Of a stretch of DNA of 64,000 bases, positions 1 to 8,161 are shown one piece after another. The DNA lies in NCBI GenBank assembly GCA_002095075.2, contig LVCE01000002.1, positions 62,001 through 126,000 of the forward strand. The letters run 5' to 3'. Source of the DNA: Francisella endosymbiont of Ornithodoros moubata. GTDB lineage: Bacteria > Pseudomonadota > Gammaproteobacteria > Francisellales > Francisellaceae. The position numbers were made by a program, and so were the translations under genes. The number at the start of each line of letters is the position of its first letter. The stretch's first letter is position 1. Under the pieces are notes generated by a model. It was not told the origin of the DNA, ran no database searches, and saw nothing but the letters and a program-made list of their open reading frames with translations.

Positions 1-97
1 CTCCAGACCAGTTACCAACTTTTTGGTTAAGTCCTGTCAGGGCATTAAAAATTGTTGTCTTACCGCAATTTGGATTGCCAACTAAAGCATATTTCAT
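1..97 (-). CDS. feoB: Ferrous iron transport protein B, N-terminal fragment
   Basis: Only the first 32 codons are inside the window; the gene continues past base 1. The reverse strand opens with ATG at 97 and reads [20 protein letters not shown], containing the G1 (Walker A) motif GNPNCGKTT typical of the cytosolic G domain that starts FeoB. FeoB is the inner-membrane GTP-dependent Fe(II) importer. The start is fixed by the G1 motif lying only seven residues in, as is usual for the family. A near-consensus Fur box lies about 85 bases upstream, so iron repression is likely. Family assignment rests on this short segment only; another small GTPase is possible but unlikely given the exact NPNCGKTT form. 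Confidence 0.85.
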   Translation of the reverse strand, partial: MKYALVGNPNCGKTTIFNALTGLNQKVGNWSG

Positions 98-180
98 AAT
101 CAGTTCTCAGGGATTTATAGTATAGGTTCTCTAAAGAAAGTGGGATTATTATATCAAAATGATTATTAATTGGTAGATAT

Positions 181-199
181 AATAATGATAATTATTATC
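181..199. promoter_or_regulatory. Fur box upstream of feoB
   Basis: The 19 bases AATAATGATAATTATTATC match the classical Fur consensus GATAATGATAATCATTATC at 17 of 19 positions. The site sits between feoB (starting at 97, leftward) and the broken gene to its right. A second ATAATGATAA-like stretch can be read in reverse around 240-250. Iron-dependent repression of feoB is the expected role. Confidence 0.75.
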
Positions 200-263
200 A
201 AATATTTAGTATATTTGAATACTGAGTGTTATGATTATGGTTATCATTATAAATCATGTCACA

Positions 264-820
264 TTAAGCATAAGCTTTTATTATCCATGAAGATATCTTT
301 ACCTTAATACCTTTTTTATATTGTGGTAAAGTTGCAGTTATTATTGAGCAACCATCTGAAAAAGCATTCTCAGTTTTACATATTTTGATTTGAGTCTCTG
401 TAAATGAAATATATAGAGCTTTTGAGTGTTGCTGAAGAACTTATCATTATTGCGATAATAAGTTAAAGTAGCAATCGTAGTTTTATATTTTATCGCATCA
501 AAACTAAATGCTTGAATATCATTATTCCAATCATTGATAAATGCCTTAATATTTACCACTATCATCAACACACTGAATATACTCGCCATATCTTAGGTTA
601 GTCTTGATATAAGCTATTTGTTGTGCTTGTTGTTGTTTATAGGCTAATTCTTGAGCTCTTTGTTTAGCGTCAATATGTCAATATCAGCTTGTTTTTGATA
701 TGCTTCAGCCTGTTGCTGCGGAGTCATTTTTTGCTATGTCTCATCAGATATACCAAGAGGGTACATCATACATTAGCTACTATATAAGCTAGCAGTCATT
801 AAAAATAGTATTTTTCTCAT
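264..820 (-). pseudogene. Broken exported/lipoprotein gene, unknown function
   Basis: The reverse strand opens with ATG at 820 and a signal-peptide-like start (MRKILFLMTASLYSS), which is interrupted after about 15 codons. Coding sense then resumes in pieces: a Gln-rich stretch (TPQQQAEAYQKQAD) and, after further frame changes, an 82-codon piece containing INDWNNDIQAFSFDAIKYK. The original C-terminus appears to read SSWIIKAYA then stop at 264. At least three stops or frame changes are visible, so no full product is made. A Cys just after the signal region suggests a former lipoprotein. I do not recognise the family. It lies between feoB and orn, all on the same strand. Confidence 0.6.
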
Positions 821-823
821 TTG

Positions 824-1369
824 TTATAATTCTTTTAATGATAAAAGTTTTTGTCGATAAAATTTTAGCTCAGCAATTGATTCACGAATATCATCTAAAG
901 CTTTATGAGTATTTTTTTTCTCAAAAACTTTACCATCGCCCCAATACTCGTTAAGTAGTTTTAGAGTCGTGACATCTAGCATTCTATAGTGACAGTAATC
1001 ATCTATCTTTGGCATATATTTTGCAAGAAATCTTCTGTCTTGCCAAATTGAATTACCGCATAAAGGTGAGCTTTGGTACGGTACAAACTTTTTTATAAAT
1101 TCTAAAACCTGTTGTTCTGCAGCTTCTGTAGAGATTTCACTATCTTTAACTCTTTGTGTAAGACCTGTCTCTCGATGATTTTTTATACACCACTCATTCA
1201 TAGTGGCTAAAACTTCATCAGGTTGATAAACTGCAATTGGCTCAGCTTCAGCAATTATATTCAGGTCTTTATTGGTAATAATTGCGGCTATTTCGATAAT
1301 TTTACAGTTATCGGCATCAAGACCTGTCATTTCAAGATCAATCCAGATTAGATTATCTGCTGATTGCAT
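824..1369 (-). CDS. orn: Oligoribonuclease
   Basis: This 3'-5' exoribonuclease degrades 2-5 nt RNA oligomers (nanoRNA, pGpG) to mononucleotides in the cytoplasm. The 181-residue product has the DEDDh layout: D11 and E13 in WIDLEMTGLD, a second Asp in SIWQDRRFLAKYMP near residue 110, and the His/Asp pair in THKALDDIRESI near 155-162. Length equals the usual Orn length (about 180). It starts at ATG 1369, three bases from the end of efp, so the two are probably co-transcribed. Nothing in it looks damaged. Confidence 0.97.
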   Translation of the reverse strand: MQSADNLIWIDLEMTGLDADNCKIIEIAAIITNKDLNIIAEAEPIAVYQPDEVLATMNEWCIKNHRETGLTQRVKDSEISTEAAEQQVLEFIKKFVPYQSSPLCGNSIWQDRRFLAKYMPKIDDYCHYRMLDVTTLKLLNEYWGDGKVFEKKNTHKALDDIRESIAELKFYRQKLLSLKEL

Positions 1370-1371
1370 GC

Positions 1372-1941
1372 TTAATCCTTGACTCTGGATACATAAGTTG
1401 ATGTTCTCGTATCAACTTTTACAACCTCACCAGTTTGTACAAAAAGAGGAACTCTAACAACAGCACCAGTTGATAGTGTTGCAGGTTTACTTCCTGTTCC
1501 AGCGGTATCACCTTTTAAACCAGAATCTGTTTCGATAATCTCAAGGTTTACAAAGTTTGGTGCAGTAATTGAAATAGGCTGACCATTAAAAAGAATTACT
1601 TGATATTCATCTTGATCTTTAAGCCATTTTTTTGTTTTGCCAAGAGCTTCTTCAGAAACCATATATTGCTCAAATGTCTCAGGGTGCATAAATACATAGT
1701 TATCGCCATCAAAGTATGAATATACAGTTGTTAGTTCCTCTACATCTGCGGCTTCTACAGATTCACCAGATTTAAAAGTTTTTTCAACTACTCTGTCATT
1801 AAGTAAGTTTTTAAGCTTAACTCTATTAAATGCTTGACCCTTACCAGGCTTGACAAACTCATTCTCAACTATAACCATTGGGTTACCGTCAATTAAAACT
1901 TTTAAACCACCTTTAAACTCATTAGTACTATAACTAGTCAT
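1372..1941 (-). CDS. efp: Translation elongation factor P
   Basis: EF-P rescues ribosomes stalled on polyproline. The 189-residue product has the KOW-like N-terminal domain, the modification loop KPGKGQAF with Lys34 as the expected beta-lysylation site, two OB domains, and the C-terminal signature GLKGDTAG...[17 protein letters not shown] (roughly 140-168). Lys34 implies EpmA/EpmB-type modification; those genes are not in this window. It starts at ATG 1941 and ends three bases before orn. Length is normal (E. coli 188). Confidence 0.97.
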   Translation of the reverse strand: MTSYSTNEFKGGLKVLIDGNPMVIVENEFVKPGKGQAFNRVKLKNLLNDRVVEKTFKSGESVEAADVEELTTVYSYFDGDNYVFMHPETFEQYMVSEEALGKTKKWLKDQDEYQVILFNGQPISITAPNFVNLEIIETDSGLKGDTAGTGSKPATLSTGAVVRVPLFVQTGEVVKVDTRTSTYVSRVKD

Positions 1942-1986
1942 TTTTAATAATCCTCAACGTATTTTTTATAATAAAATAAATTAATT

Positions 1987-2387
1987 TCAACATTCAGCAG
2001 GGGTTTTATTCACTATGTCACCATTAACCTCAATCTCAATATGTGTACATGGTGTATCAGCTGTTTGGGCACCTTGTGCTGTAGCTGTTATTACATAGCT
2101 TACATTAGGGCATTGTTGTTCTCCAGAACAATACGTAAGACTATAATAATTATTTTGTGTATTTGCACGATAAAAACTATTGATGTTACTCCCTAAAGGA
2201 AAAGAACCATAACGGATTTCATAATTATCAGCAGCATTTGCAGCAGATAATAGTTCTGATATTGCTTCACTACGGTGGTTTCTTAGTAGATAGCTGTTAT
2301 ATATAGGTACACCTATAGATACAAGAATAGCTATAATTGCTATTACCACCATTAATTCAACTAAAGAAAAGCCTTTTTATCTAACAT
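1987..2387 (-). pseudogene. Type IV pilin (PilE-like), frameshifted in the leader
   Basis: From ATG 2387 the reverse strand reads MLDKKAFL then stop. One base out of phase, it reads KGFSLVELMVVIAIIAILVS, the hallmark of a prepilin with a leader peptide, the G-F cleavage site and E5. The break falls in an A tract (five A here; six restore MLDKKGFSLVEL). The rest of the pilin is open for 121 codons, with a Cys pair near the C-terminus as in type IVa pilins. It could only be started at the internal ATG (VELM|VV), which lacks the leader and the cleavage site and so could not be processed. The gene lies between an lpxL-type gene and efp. It corresponds to one of the several Francisella pilE genes. 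Confidence 0.8.
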
Positions 2388-2398
2388 TTATAAAAGCC

Positions 2399-3340
2399 CT
2401 AATATATTTGAGGCTCGCCGTTTGGTCTAGTTCTGTAGCGACGATGTTGCCATAGGTATTGTTCTGGATATTTTCTTACCGCATCCTCTAGGAATTTATT
2501 TGTCATTTCAGCATCTTTATAGGCGTCACCCGTAAATCCGAAAGGTTCTCCAGTAACTATTTTATATTTTTTTAGACATTTTTCTCTAACATAGTATGCA
2601 GGAATTACAACAGCTCCTGTCTTTTGTGCAAGCCAAGGAGTCACAGTTAAAGTCGAGCATAATTTACCAAAGAAAGGAGCAAACACTGAATTTTCTAATC
2701 CAGTACTTTCTAAGCCAAAGTCTTGATCAGGAGCGTACCACATCGTATAACCTTTTTTTAGACTTCTAATCACAGAAACAAAGTTTTTACTGTCAAGACA
2801 TTTGTACAGACTTCTTTCACGATATTCTTTAATTAAATCTTCTATAAGGTCATTACCATTTTTTTGATACATTACTGTAAAAGATGGGAACTCTTGCCCC
2901 ATATATCTACCAATTATCTCGATACAATGAAAGTGAAAACCTAGGATAATTAGTTTTTTTTCAGGGTCATTGTGATACTTTTCGAATCTTTCTCTAGAAC
3001 CTGATTCCCATTCAAACTCTATCTTATTAAACTTTTTTTTAGAAAGAAACCATGCTGCTGTGGTCTCAGCCCCAGATAATACCATAGAATAATAACTTTT
3101 TTTAACTAGTTTTTTTATTTCTTTATTAGATTTCTCAGGAAATGCTATCTTAAAGTTTTCCCGAGTGATATCATTACGACCTTTTAGAAAAGGTTTAATA
3201 ATAAATCCAATAGCTAAAACTATATATTTATGAGTAAATAAAGGTAATTTCGAGCCGCAGTTCATTATACCAACGACAATCCAAATTCCCCAATTTTTAG
3301 GACTAAGCTTGTTATTATTCATTTGTTTCTTAACATTCAA
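2399..3340 (-). CDS. lpxL: Lipid A late acyltransferase, LpxL/HtrB family (copy 2)
   Basis: Inner-membrane acyltransferase of the LpxL/LpxM/LpxP family, which adds secondary acyl chains to Kdo-lipid A precursors. The 313-residue product has an N-terminal membrane anchor (about 17-50), the catalytic HX4E motif as HFHCIE near 138-143, the conserved WYAPDQDFG stretch near 205 and the C-terminal PEQYLWQHRRYRTRP. It is a tandem paralog of the next gene upstream; the two share most blocks. Francisella species are known to carry two such genes and tetra-acylated lipid A, so substrate preference cannot be read from sequence. ATG at 3340; a second in-frame ATG six codons later is also possible. Confidence 0.9.
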   Translation of the reverse strand: MNVKKQMNNNKLSPKNWGIWIVVGIMNCGSKLPLFTHKYIVLAIGFIIKPFLKGRNDITRENFKIAFPEKSNKEIKKLVKKSYYSMVLSGAETTAAWFLSKKKFNKIEFEWESGSRERFEKYHNDPEKKLIILGFHFHCIEIIGRYMGQEFPSFTVMYQKNGNDLIEDLIKEYRERSLYKCLDSKNFVSVIRSLKKGYTMWYAPDQDFGLESTGLENSVFAPFFGKLCSTLTVTPWLAQKTGAVVIPAYYVREKCLKKYKIVTGEPFGFTGDAYKDAEMTNKFLEDAVRKYPEQYLWQHRRYRTRPNGEPQIY

Positions 3341-3382
3341 ACGCTACTGGTATTTTAACATACACTTTGGCAATCATAAACA

Positions 3383-4282
3383 CTAATAAATTTTTTCTTC
3401 ACCTGGTGGCCTTGTTTTATAGCGACGATGTTGCCATAGATATTGTTCCGGGTGTTTTTTAATTATTTCCTCAAGAGTTTTGTTCGTTAATAAAGCATCT
3501 TTGGATTCATCACCGCTAAATGTTATAGGCTCTCCAGTTATAATTCTATATCCAGAGAGATTTGGCTTTCTGATATAGTAGGCTGGAATAACAGTAGTGT
3601 TTGTTTTTTTTGCTAGCCATGGTGTTACAGTTAGGGTTGTACAAAGCTTGCCAAAAAATGGTGAAAAAACTATATGTTCTCTAAAGTCCTGATCGGGAGC
3701 ATACCATAATGAAACTTTTCTTTTTAAGCTTTTGATAACCGCGATGATATTTTTTCTTTGAAAACATTCACTAACATACTTTTTGCGTGATGATGTAATG
3801 ATATATTCCATCAGAGGTTTTTTATGATACTGGTACATTACAGTAAAAGGACTATAGTTTTCACCGATATAGCGACCAGCTATCTCAAGGCAGTGAAAAT
3901 GAAAACCTAGTACCAGAAGAGTTTTATCTTTATCATAATGAATTTCATCAAATGATCTTAGATCGTTATCAAAATGGATTTTGCTAAAATTCTTTTTGGT
4001 CATAAACCATGCAATTAGACTTTCAAAACCAGCCATGCTTGCTGATTTATAACTTGCGTCGGCTAGTTTTTTTATTTCTTGATCTGATTTTTCAGGGAAA
4101 GCAATCTTAAGATTAGTTATAGTTATTTGTTGGCGTTTTTTGAGTAGTGGCTTTGCTAAGTAGCCAATAGCAACTGCAAGATACATTAGTATTTTGTATG
4201 GAAGTATATTTACTGTAATCTTAGCAATCAAAATTATAATCCATATACCCCAGTATTTTGGTTTAAGTAGAGATTTATTCAT
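3383..4282 (-). CDS. lpxL: Lipid A late acyltransferase, LpxL/HtrB family (copy 1)
   Basis: Second member of the tandem pair, 299 residues. It shows the same plan: a hydrophobic anchor at about 12-50, HX4E as HFHCLE near 129-134, WYAPDQDFREH near 190, and C-terminal PEQYLWQHRRYKTRPPGEEKIY. It lies six bases after the yidC stop on the same strand, so it probably belongs to the rpmH-rnpA-yidD-yidC transcript. Relative to copy 2 it lacks about ten N-terminal residues and has a shorter loop after DQDF. Which paralog adds which acyl chain is not decidable here. Confidence 0.9.
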   Translation of the reverse strand: MNKSLLKPKYWGIWIIILIAKITVNILPYKILMYLAVAIGYLAKPLLKKRQQITITNLKIAFPEKSDQEIKKLADASYKSASMAGFESLIAWFMTKKNFSKIHFDNDLRSFDEIHYDKDKTLLVLGFHFHCLEIAGRYIGENYSPFTVMYQYHKKPLMEYIITSSRKKYVSECFQRKNIIAVIKSLKRKVSLWYAPDQDFREHIVFSPFFGKLCTTLTVTPWLAKKTNTTVIPAYYIRKPNLSGYRIITGEPITFSGDESKDALLTNKTLEEIIKKHPEQYLWQHRRYKTRPPGEEKIY

Positions 4283-4288
4283 GTATAT

Positions 4289-5944
4289 TTATTTTTTATG
4301 AGTATCCTGATAGTGTCTTGTAATAATCCACTGTTGTAAAATACTAATTAGGTTGTTTGTCAGCCAGTATAGTACTAGACCAGATGGGAATGATGCAAAT
4401 AATAATGTAAATATTATTGGTAAGAACATCATTACCTTTGCTTGCATAGGATCAGCAGGAGCTGGTGATAGTTTTTGTTGTAAAAACATCGATAATCCCA
4501 TTAGCACTGGAAGTACAAAATAAGGATCTTTCATCGATAGATCATGAATCCAGAAGATGAAAGACGCTTGTCTTAGTTCTACAGACTCAAGTAATACCCA
4601 GTACAATGAGATGAAAATAGGAATCTGTATAACCATAGGTAAACAGCCGCTAAGTGGGTTTATTTTCTCTTCTTTATACAGTTCCATCATTTTCTTACCT
4701 AGAGCTTGACGATCATCTTTGTATGTTTCTTGTAAACGCTTAATTCTAGGCTGTAGCATTCTCATCTTTGCCATAGAACGATAGCTCTTTGCAGAAAGAG
4801 GATAGAAAATAAGCTTAATTAGACAAGTTACTAAAATAATTGCTAAGCCCCAGTTACTAACTAGTGAATGTATATGATTTATAACCCAGAAAATTATTTC
4901 TGAGAAGAAAGACAACATTCCGTAGTCGAGAGTTTTTTCTAGATTTGGTGCTAAGTCTATTAAGTTATCCTTGATTATCGGACCAGTATATAAAATAGAA
5001 GAGATATTTTCTGACTGGTTTGGTGCTATTGTAGCGCCTGTAAATGCTCCTGCCTCAAATATTTCACCATTTAGGTTCTTATAATAGATTTTTGCATTAG
5101 TAGATTGTGGTATCCAAGCACTCACAAAATAATGCTGTAAAAACGCAACCCAACCTTGACCATCACTATTTATAACTGTTGGATGACCATTAGTTTTTGA
5201 GATTTCTTTGAAGGATTCTTTTCTGAAGCTATCTTTAGCTGTAGAGTATGCAACACCTGTAAAAGTATAGCTATGAGCATTTAGTAAACTAAAGCTATCA
5301 CCAGCAGGATCAAAATCTCTAGCAAGTGAGTCATCAACGATGATATTAACTGGTACTGATTTTGTGTTTGTGATGCTTTGTGATACTGTTATATTGTATT
5401 TAGTATCATCAAAGGTGTAAGTTCTAGTTACTTGTAAGCCATCAGCATTACCAGTTAAAGTTAGAATCTGTTTACCACTTTCCGTTTTGATACTTTGGTC
5501 TTCGAAGTTGATGCTGATAGGCTGCTTATTTACAACTACCGTGCTCTTAGCAATATATTCAGAACCTGGTTTATCTGTAAGTATATTCATTGGAGTCTTA
5601 TCATCAAGACTGACACTATAGTTCTTTAATGACGTTGATATTATTGCACCATCTAGTAGACTAACTTTTACATCCTTGAAAACGCCAGTATTAATCGTGA
5701 CACTTTTAGCATTATCATATTTAGAAAAATTAGTTTCTTTAGCTAGAGAATTTTTTGCATCAGTCGCTGTTACATTAGTGTTTGTGGTTGGGTCTGTATT
5801 GTCGTAATGACTATTGTTTTGTGTTTCTGATGTTTGCTGTTTAGTATTATCAGTAGGAAATGTTTGCTCCCATTTTCCTATCAACGAGATAAACATTATT
5901 GCTATTGTGACTAACAGTAATATTCTTATATGATTAGCTTTCAT
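4289..5944 (-). CDS. yidC: Membrane protein insertase YidC
   Basis: YidC inserts and folds inner-membrane proteins, alone or with SecYEG. The 551-residue protein has TM1 at about 7-24, a large periplasmic beta-domain (about 55-340), and the conserved C-terminal core of five helices starting near 345, including LIKLIFYPLSAKSYRSMAKM, the cytoplasmic hairpin RIKRLQETYKDDRQALG, the SGCLPMVIQIPIFISLYW segment and the final FPSGLVLYWLTNNLISILQQ. Length and order match the gammaproteobacterial form. It sits directly after yidD, 8 bases downstream, as in the common rpmH-rnpA-yidD-yidC cluster. Confidence 0.97.
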   Translation of the reverse strand: MKANHIRILLLVTIAIMFISLIGKWEQTFPTDNTKQQTSETQNNSHYDNTDPTTNTNVTATDAKNSLAKETNFSKYDNAKSVTINTGVFKDVKVSLLDGAIISTSLKNYSVSLDDKTPMNILTDKPGSEYIAKSTVVVNKQPISINFEDQSIKTESGKQILTLTGNADGLQVTRTYTFDDTKYNITVSQSITNTKSVPVNIIVDDSLARDFDPAGDSFSLLNAHSYTFTGVAYSTAKDSFRKESFKEISKTNGHPTVINSDGQGWVAFLQHYFVSAWIPQSTNAKIYYKNLNGEIFEAGAFTGATIAPNQSENISSILYTGPIIKDNLIDLAPNLEKTLDYGMLSFFSEIIFWVINHIHSLVSNWGLAIILVTCLIKLIFYPLSAKSYRSMAKMRMLQPRIKRLQETYKDDRQALGKKMMELYKEEKINPLSGCLPMVIQIPIFISLYWVLLESVELRQASFIFWIHDLSMKDPYFVLPVLMGLSMFLQQKLSPAPADPMQAKVMMFLPIIFTLLFASFPSGLVLYWLTNNLISILQQWIITRHYQDTHKK

Positions 5945-5952
5945 TGTTTATT

Positions 5953-6225
5953 TTAACCTTTTTTATTTTTACAAGGAACTGGGTCGTAGTAAACTCTTTT
6001 TGAGAGTGGATGACACCTTAAGAGCCTACGTGTAGTTAAGTACAATCCCTTTAGTATACTATGAGTTTTCAGAGCTTCTAGAGCATATTCTGAACAAGTT
6101 GGATAATATTTGCATCTAGCAGGTATGAAAGGACTGATACAGTAGCGATATAGGCTGATTAGTGTCACAAAAGGCACTAGTGTAATTCTTTTAAAAAGTA
6201 TTCGAATTCTGTTATAGACTGCCAC
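5953..6225 (-). CDS. yidD: Membrane protein insertion efficiency factor YidD
   Basis: Small membrane-associated protein that helps YidC-dependent insertion. It has the family core: an amphipathic helix (LISLYRYCISPFIP), then CKYYPTCSEYALEAL, then the C-terminal LRCHPLSKRVYYDPVP. The listed start is GTG 6225 (90 residues), overlapping the 3' end of rnpA by 49 bases. A second GTG at 6177 overlaps the rnpA stop (TAGTG) and gives a 74-residue protein, closer to family length and suited to translational coupling. I cannot decide between them. Confidence 0.9.
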   Translation of the reverse strand: MAVYNRIRILFKRITLVPFVTLISLYRYCISPFIPARCKYYPTCSEYALEALKTHSILKGLYLTTRRLLRCHPLSKRVYYDPVPCKNKKG

Positions 6226-6529
6226 AACTCTTCCTTAGTAGCTTGAGCTGTTGTTTTTTTACTTAGCACTATCAAGCTTTTATGATCTAAGAGCTCCTTG
6301 TGTAAGCGAAACGATTCTTTAATTACTCTTCTACAAAGATTTCTTTTGGTAGCTTTTTTATGTTTTTTTTTGTCAAGATCACACACAAACCGGCTTCTTT
6401 TATACTTCTTTTGCTTAAAAGAAATGTAAAGTGTGGTGTGCCTAATTTGTTCTCTACGCTATCAAAAGCTTGTTGAATCTCACTTTTATCAAGGATATTT
6501 TGCTTTGTTAGACAAAAATTATGCAGCAA
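6177..6529 (-). CDS. rnpA: RNase P protein component, reading frame broken at two slippery A runs
   Basis: RnpA is the protein cofactor of RNase P (tRNA 5' maturation). The gene is in two frames. The upstream frame carries [21 protein letters not shown] and GLCVILTKK, then runs out of phase to a stop at 6323. The downstream frame carries the RNR-type motif [18 protein letters not shown] and continues to the stop at 6177. A -1 shift at the A runs at 6354-6371 joins them into about 117 residues, the size of E. coli RnpA (119). No ATG, GTG or TTG exists in frame after the rpmH stop, so the start must lie inside rpmH. TTG 6529, preceded by AAGGG, gives the same N-terminal length as E. coli; GTG 6577 is the alternative. 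Because RNase P protein is normally essential, a dead gene is unlikely: programmed slippage or a sequence error are the options. Confidence 0.85.
6353..6371 (-). other. Tandem -1 slippery heptamers in rnpA
   Basis: On the coding strand, the zero-frame codons are ACA AAA AAA AAC ATA AAA AAG CTA. This contains A AAA AAC (inside the nine-A run at 6363-6371) followed by A AAA AAG (A run 6354-6359 plus G at 6353), both in the phase needed for -1 ribosomal slippage. A AAA AAG is the heptamer used in E. coli dnaX. A -1 shift at either site enters the frame encoding the conserved RNR region. RNA polymerase slippage adding one A to the nine-A run would have the same effect. Confidence 0.6.
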
Positions 6530-6653
6530 GCTTGGCTCTACCCTTAGCTCTTCTGTTTCTGATAACTTTTCTACCACTTAAAGTTTTCATGCGAGCACGG
6601 AAACCATGAGTTCTCTTTCTTTTTAGATTTGAAGGTTGGAATGTTCTTTTCAT
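6519..6653 (-). CDS. rpmH: 50S ribosomal protein L34
   Basis: A 44-residue, highly basic protein starting [22 protein letters not shown], the invariant L34 signature, and ending GRAKLAA. It is a structural protein of the large ribosomal subunit. Start ATG 6653 has a Shine-Dalgarno GAGGA about 9 bases upstream. The gene heads the rnpA-yidD-yidC cluster, and its 3' end overlaps the only possible rnpA starts by at least 11 bases. No dnaA gene lies upstream, although rpmH neighbours dnaA in many bacteria. Confidence 0.97.
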
Positions 6654-6711
6654 TTTATTTTCCTCTTTAAAATTCTAATATTTATTAATACATTACAGAA
6701 ATAGTTCCGGT

Positions 6712-6740
6712 ATTTTATAGAAAAAACTCAAATTAGTCAA
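6712..6740 (-). promoter_or_regulatory. Sigma70-type promoter of rpmH
   Basis: Reverse-strand TTGACT (6740-6735), a 17-base spacer, then TAAAAT (6717-6712). It lies about 60 bases before the rpmH ATG and probably drives rpmH, rnpA, yidD, yidC and the following lpxL gene. Confidence 0.65.
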
Positions 6741-6743
6741 ATA

Positions 6744-7203
6744 CTATTTGCTTGGGTTTGAGCATGTTATTAGGTTCATTTTACTTAGCTTATCCCATGA
6801 TTCATCGGGGCATTCTTTAGGCTGCTCAGTAGGGAAACAATAGCGTTGTCACCCTTTATAGTTTTTGGTACTTAAGCATTTTTTAAACTTTTTGACTTTT
6901 ACGGTACGCAGGTGTCCATGTTGATGAGTCTGAGCCAACTAGCTATTGTTGTTACTTTGGCTGATCTATGACTGGAATATTGTCTTCTCTTACATCTTTA
7001 CCTAAAGGAGTTGGTGTTGCATGCATTGCCATTGGTGTAGCATGACCACTAGGGCTTAATTATTTCAGTTTTTGCAGTTACTGTGCTTGTTGCTACGGTA
7101 GAACCACTGTTGCTTTGAGTTGGTAAGTTATTAGTAGTTATTTCACCACCAAACCCAGTTGCAAAACAAAGGCCTCAAATAAGTAAAATAGATATTTTTT
7201 CAT
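6744..7203 (-). pseudogene. Broken small exported protein gene, Cys-rich C-terminus
   Basis: From ATG 7203 the reverse strand starts with a Lys-Lys hydrophobic signal-like stretch. Reading in shifting frames gives GEITTNNLPTQSNSG, a Thr/Ser-rich linker, MHATPTPLGKDVREDNIP, and a C-terminal piece around CLSTKNYKGC, RYCFPTEQPKECPDES and NLITCSNPSK, stopping at 6744. Several stops and shifts make it non-functional. The five or so Cys residues in the tail suggest a disulfide-bonded periplasmic or surface protein. I do not recognise the family. Confidence 0.55.
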
Positions 7204-7278
7204 TTTCTTAGTTATATTAATTACGTAGTTCTATAATATTTATTTTCTCTTTTGTATTCAAGTTAATCATTGTTACTA

Positions 7279-7287
7279 TGCTATAAT
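7279..7287 (+). promoter_or_regulatory. Extended -10 promoter of aroE
   Basis: TGCTATAAT is a perfect extended -10 element, about 30 bases before the aroE ATG; no convincing -35 box accompanies it, as is common for extended -10 promoters. Confidence 0.55.
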
Positions 7288-7317
7288 CTTCAAATAACTT
7301 TTTAGGAGTTTTTGTTT

Positions 7318-8094
7318 ATGAAAGATCTATATCATGTTATTGGCTTTCCAGTGAAACATAGCTTATCGCCAACTATTCAAATGAAGCTAGCACAACAATA
7401 TAACCAAGATATGCTTTTTACTGCTATCGAAGTTGCACCAGAAGACTTAGAAGCAAAAATTCAAGAATTTAGAGATAATCCTCAGATTAAGGGCTTAAGT
7501 GTTACTGTGTCACATAAAGAGAGAGTTTTTGCCTTGGCAGATGATGCTGATACTACCGCTAGAGCTGTTAAGGCAGCCAGTAATATTATATTCACAGTTG
7601 AGCGTAAAATGATTGCTTTGAATTATGACGGTCTTGGTATAGTTAATGATATCAAAAATAATTATAAGATTGATTTTGTTGGTAAAAAAGTGCTGATTGT
7701 CGGTGCTGGTGGAGCAGCAAAGGCAGTTGTCGCGGCAGTCATTAAAGAATCACCATTATCTCTAAGTATTACAAATAGAACGCAAGCAAAATCTGAAGCT
7801 ATTAAGGAGATTTTTAAAGCTGATGCTGAAATTAAGATTATAGATTTTAATAATGTTAGAGATTCTTTTGATATAGTTATTAACTCAACATCATCAAGTA
7901 TTTATGGTGAGTTACTTCCTTTAAAGGACAGCAATTTTAATAAAAATGCTTTTGCGTATGATCTAATGTATGCTGATGGGGGCACTATTTTTACAAAATG
8001 GTGTCAAGCTCATAATGTAGCAGCGGCAGATGGTAAAGGTATGCTTAATGAGCTAAGTATTGCTGTGTTTAAATACTGGCGCGGATGTGATTAA
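7318..8094 (+). CDS. aroE: Shikimate dehydrogenase
   Basis: Reduces 3-dehydroshikimate to shikimate with NADPH (aromatic amino acid pathway). With ATG 7318 (AGGAG nine bases upstream) the product is 258 residues; an in-frame TTG lies two codons earlier. It shows GFPVKHSLSP near the start, the catalytic Lys67 in GLSVTVSHK, Asp104 in NYDGLG and the nucleotide-binding GAGGAAKA at 129-136. The usual NVTIPHK reads SVTVSHK here, with Asn and Pro both replaced by Ser, and NTDG reads NYDG. These drifted but conservative sites suggest an active but divergent enzyme. murC follows after 67 bases. Confidence 0.9.
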   Translation: MKDLYHVIGFPVKHSLSPTIQMKLAQQYNQDMLFTAIEVAPEDLEAKIQEFRDNPQIKGLSVTVSHKERVFALADDADTTARAVKAASNIIFTVERKMIALNYDGLGIVNDIKNNYKIDFVGKKVLIVGAGGAAKAVVAAVIKESPLSLSITNRTQAKSEAIKEIFKADAEIKIIDFNNVRDSFDIVINSTSSSIYGELLPLKDSNFNKNAFAYDLMYADGGTIFTKWCQAHNVAAADGKGMLNELSIAVFKYWRGCD

Positions 8095-8161
8095 GAATTA
8101 AGATTATGCTAAAATGTTGTATATCAAATCATTATTAGCATAGTTGCTATAGAAGGTTAAT

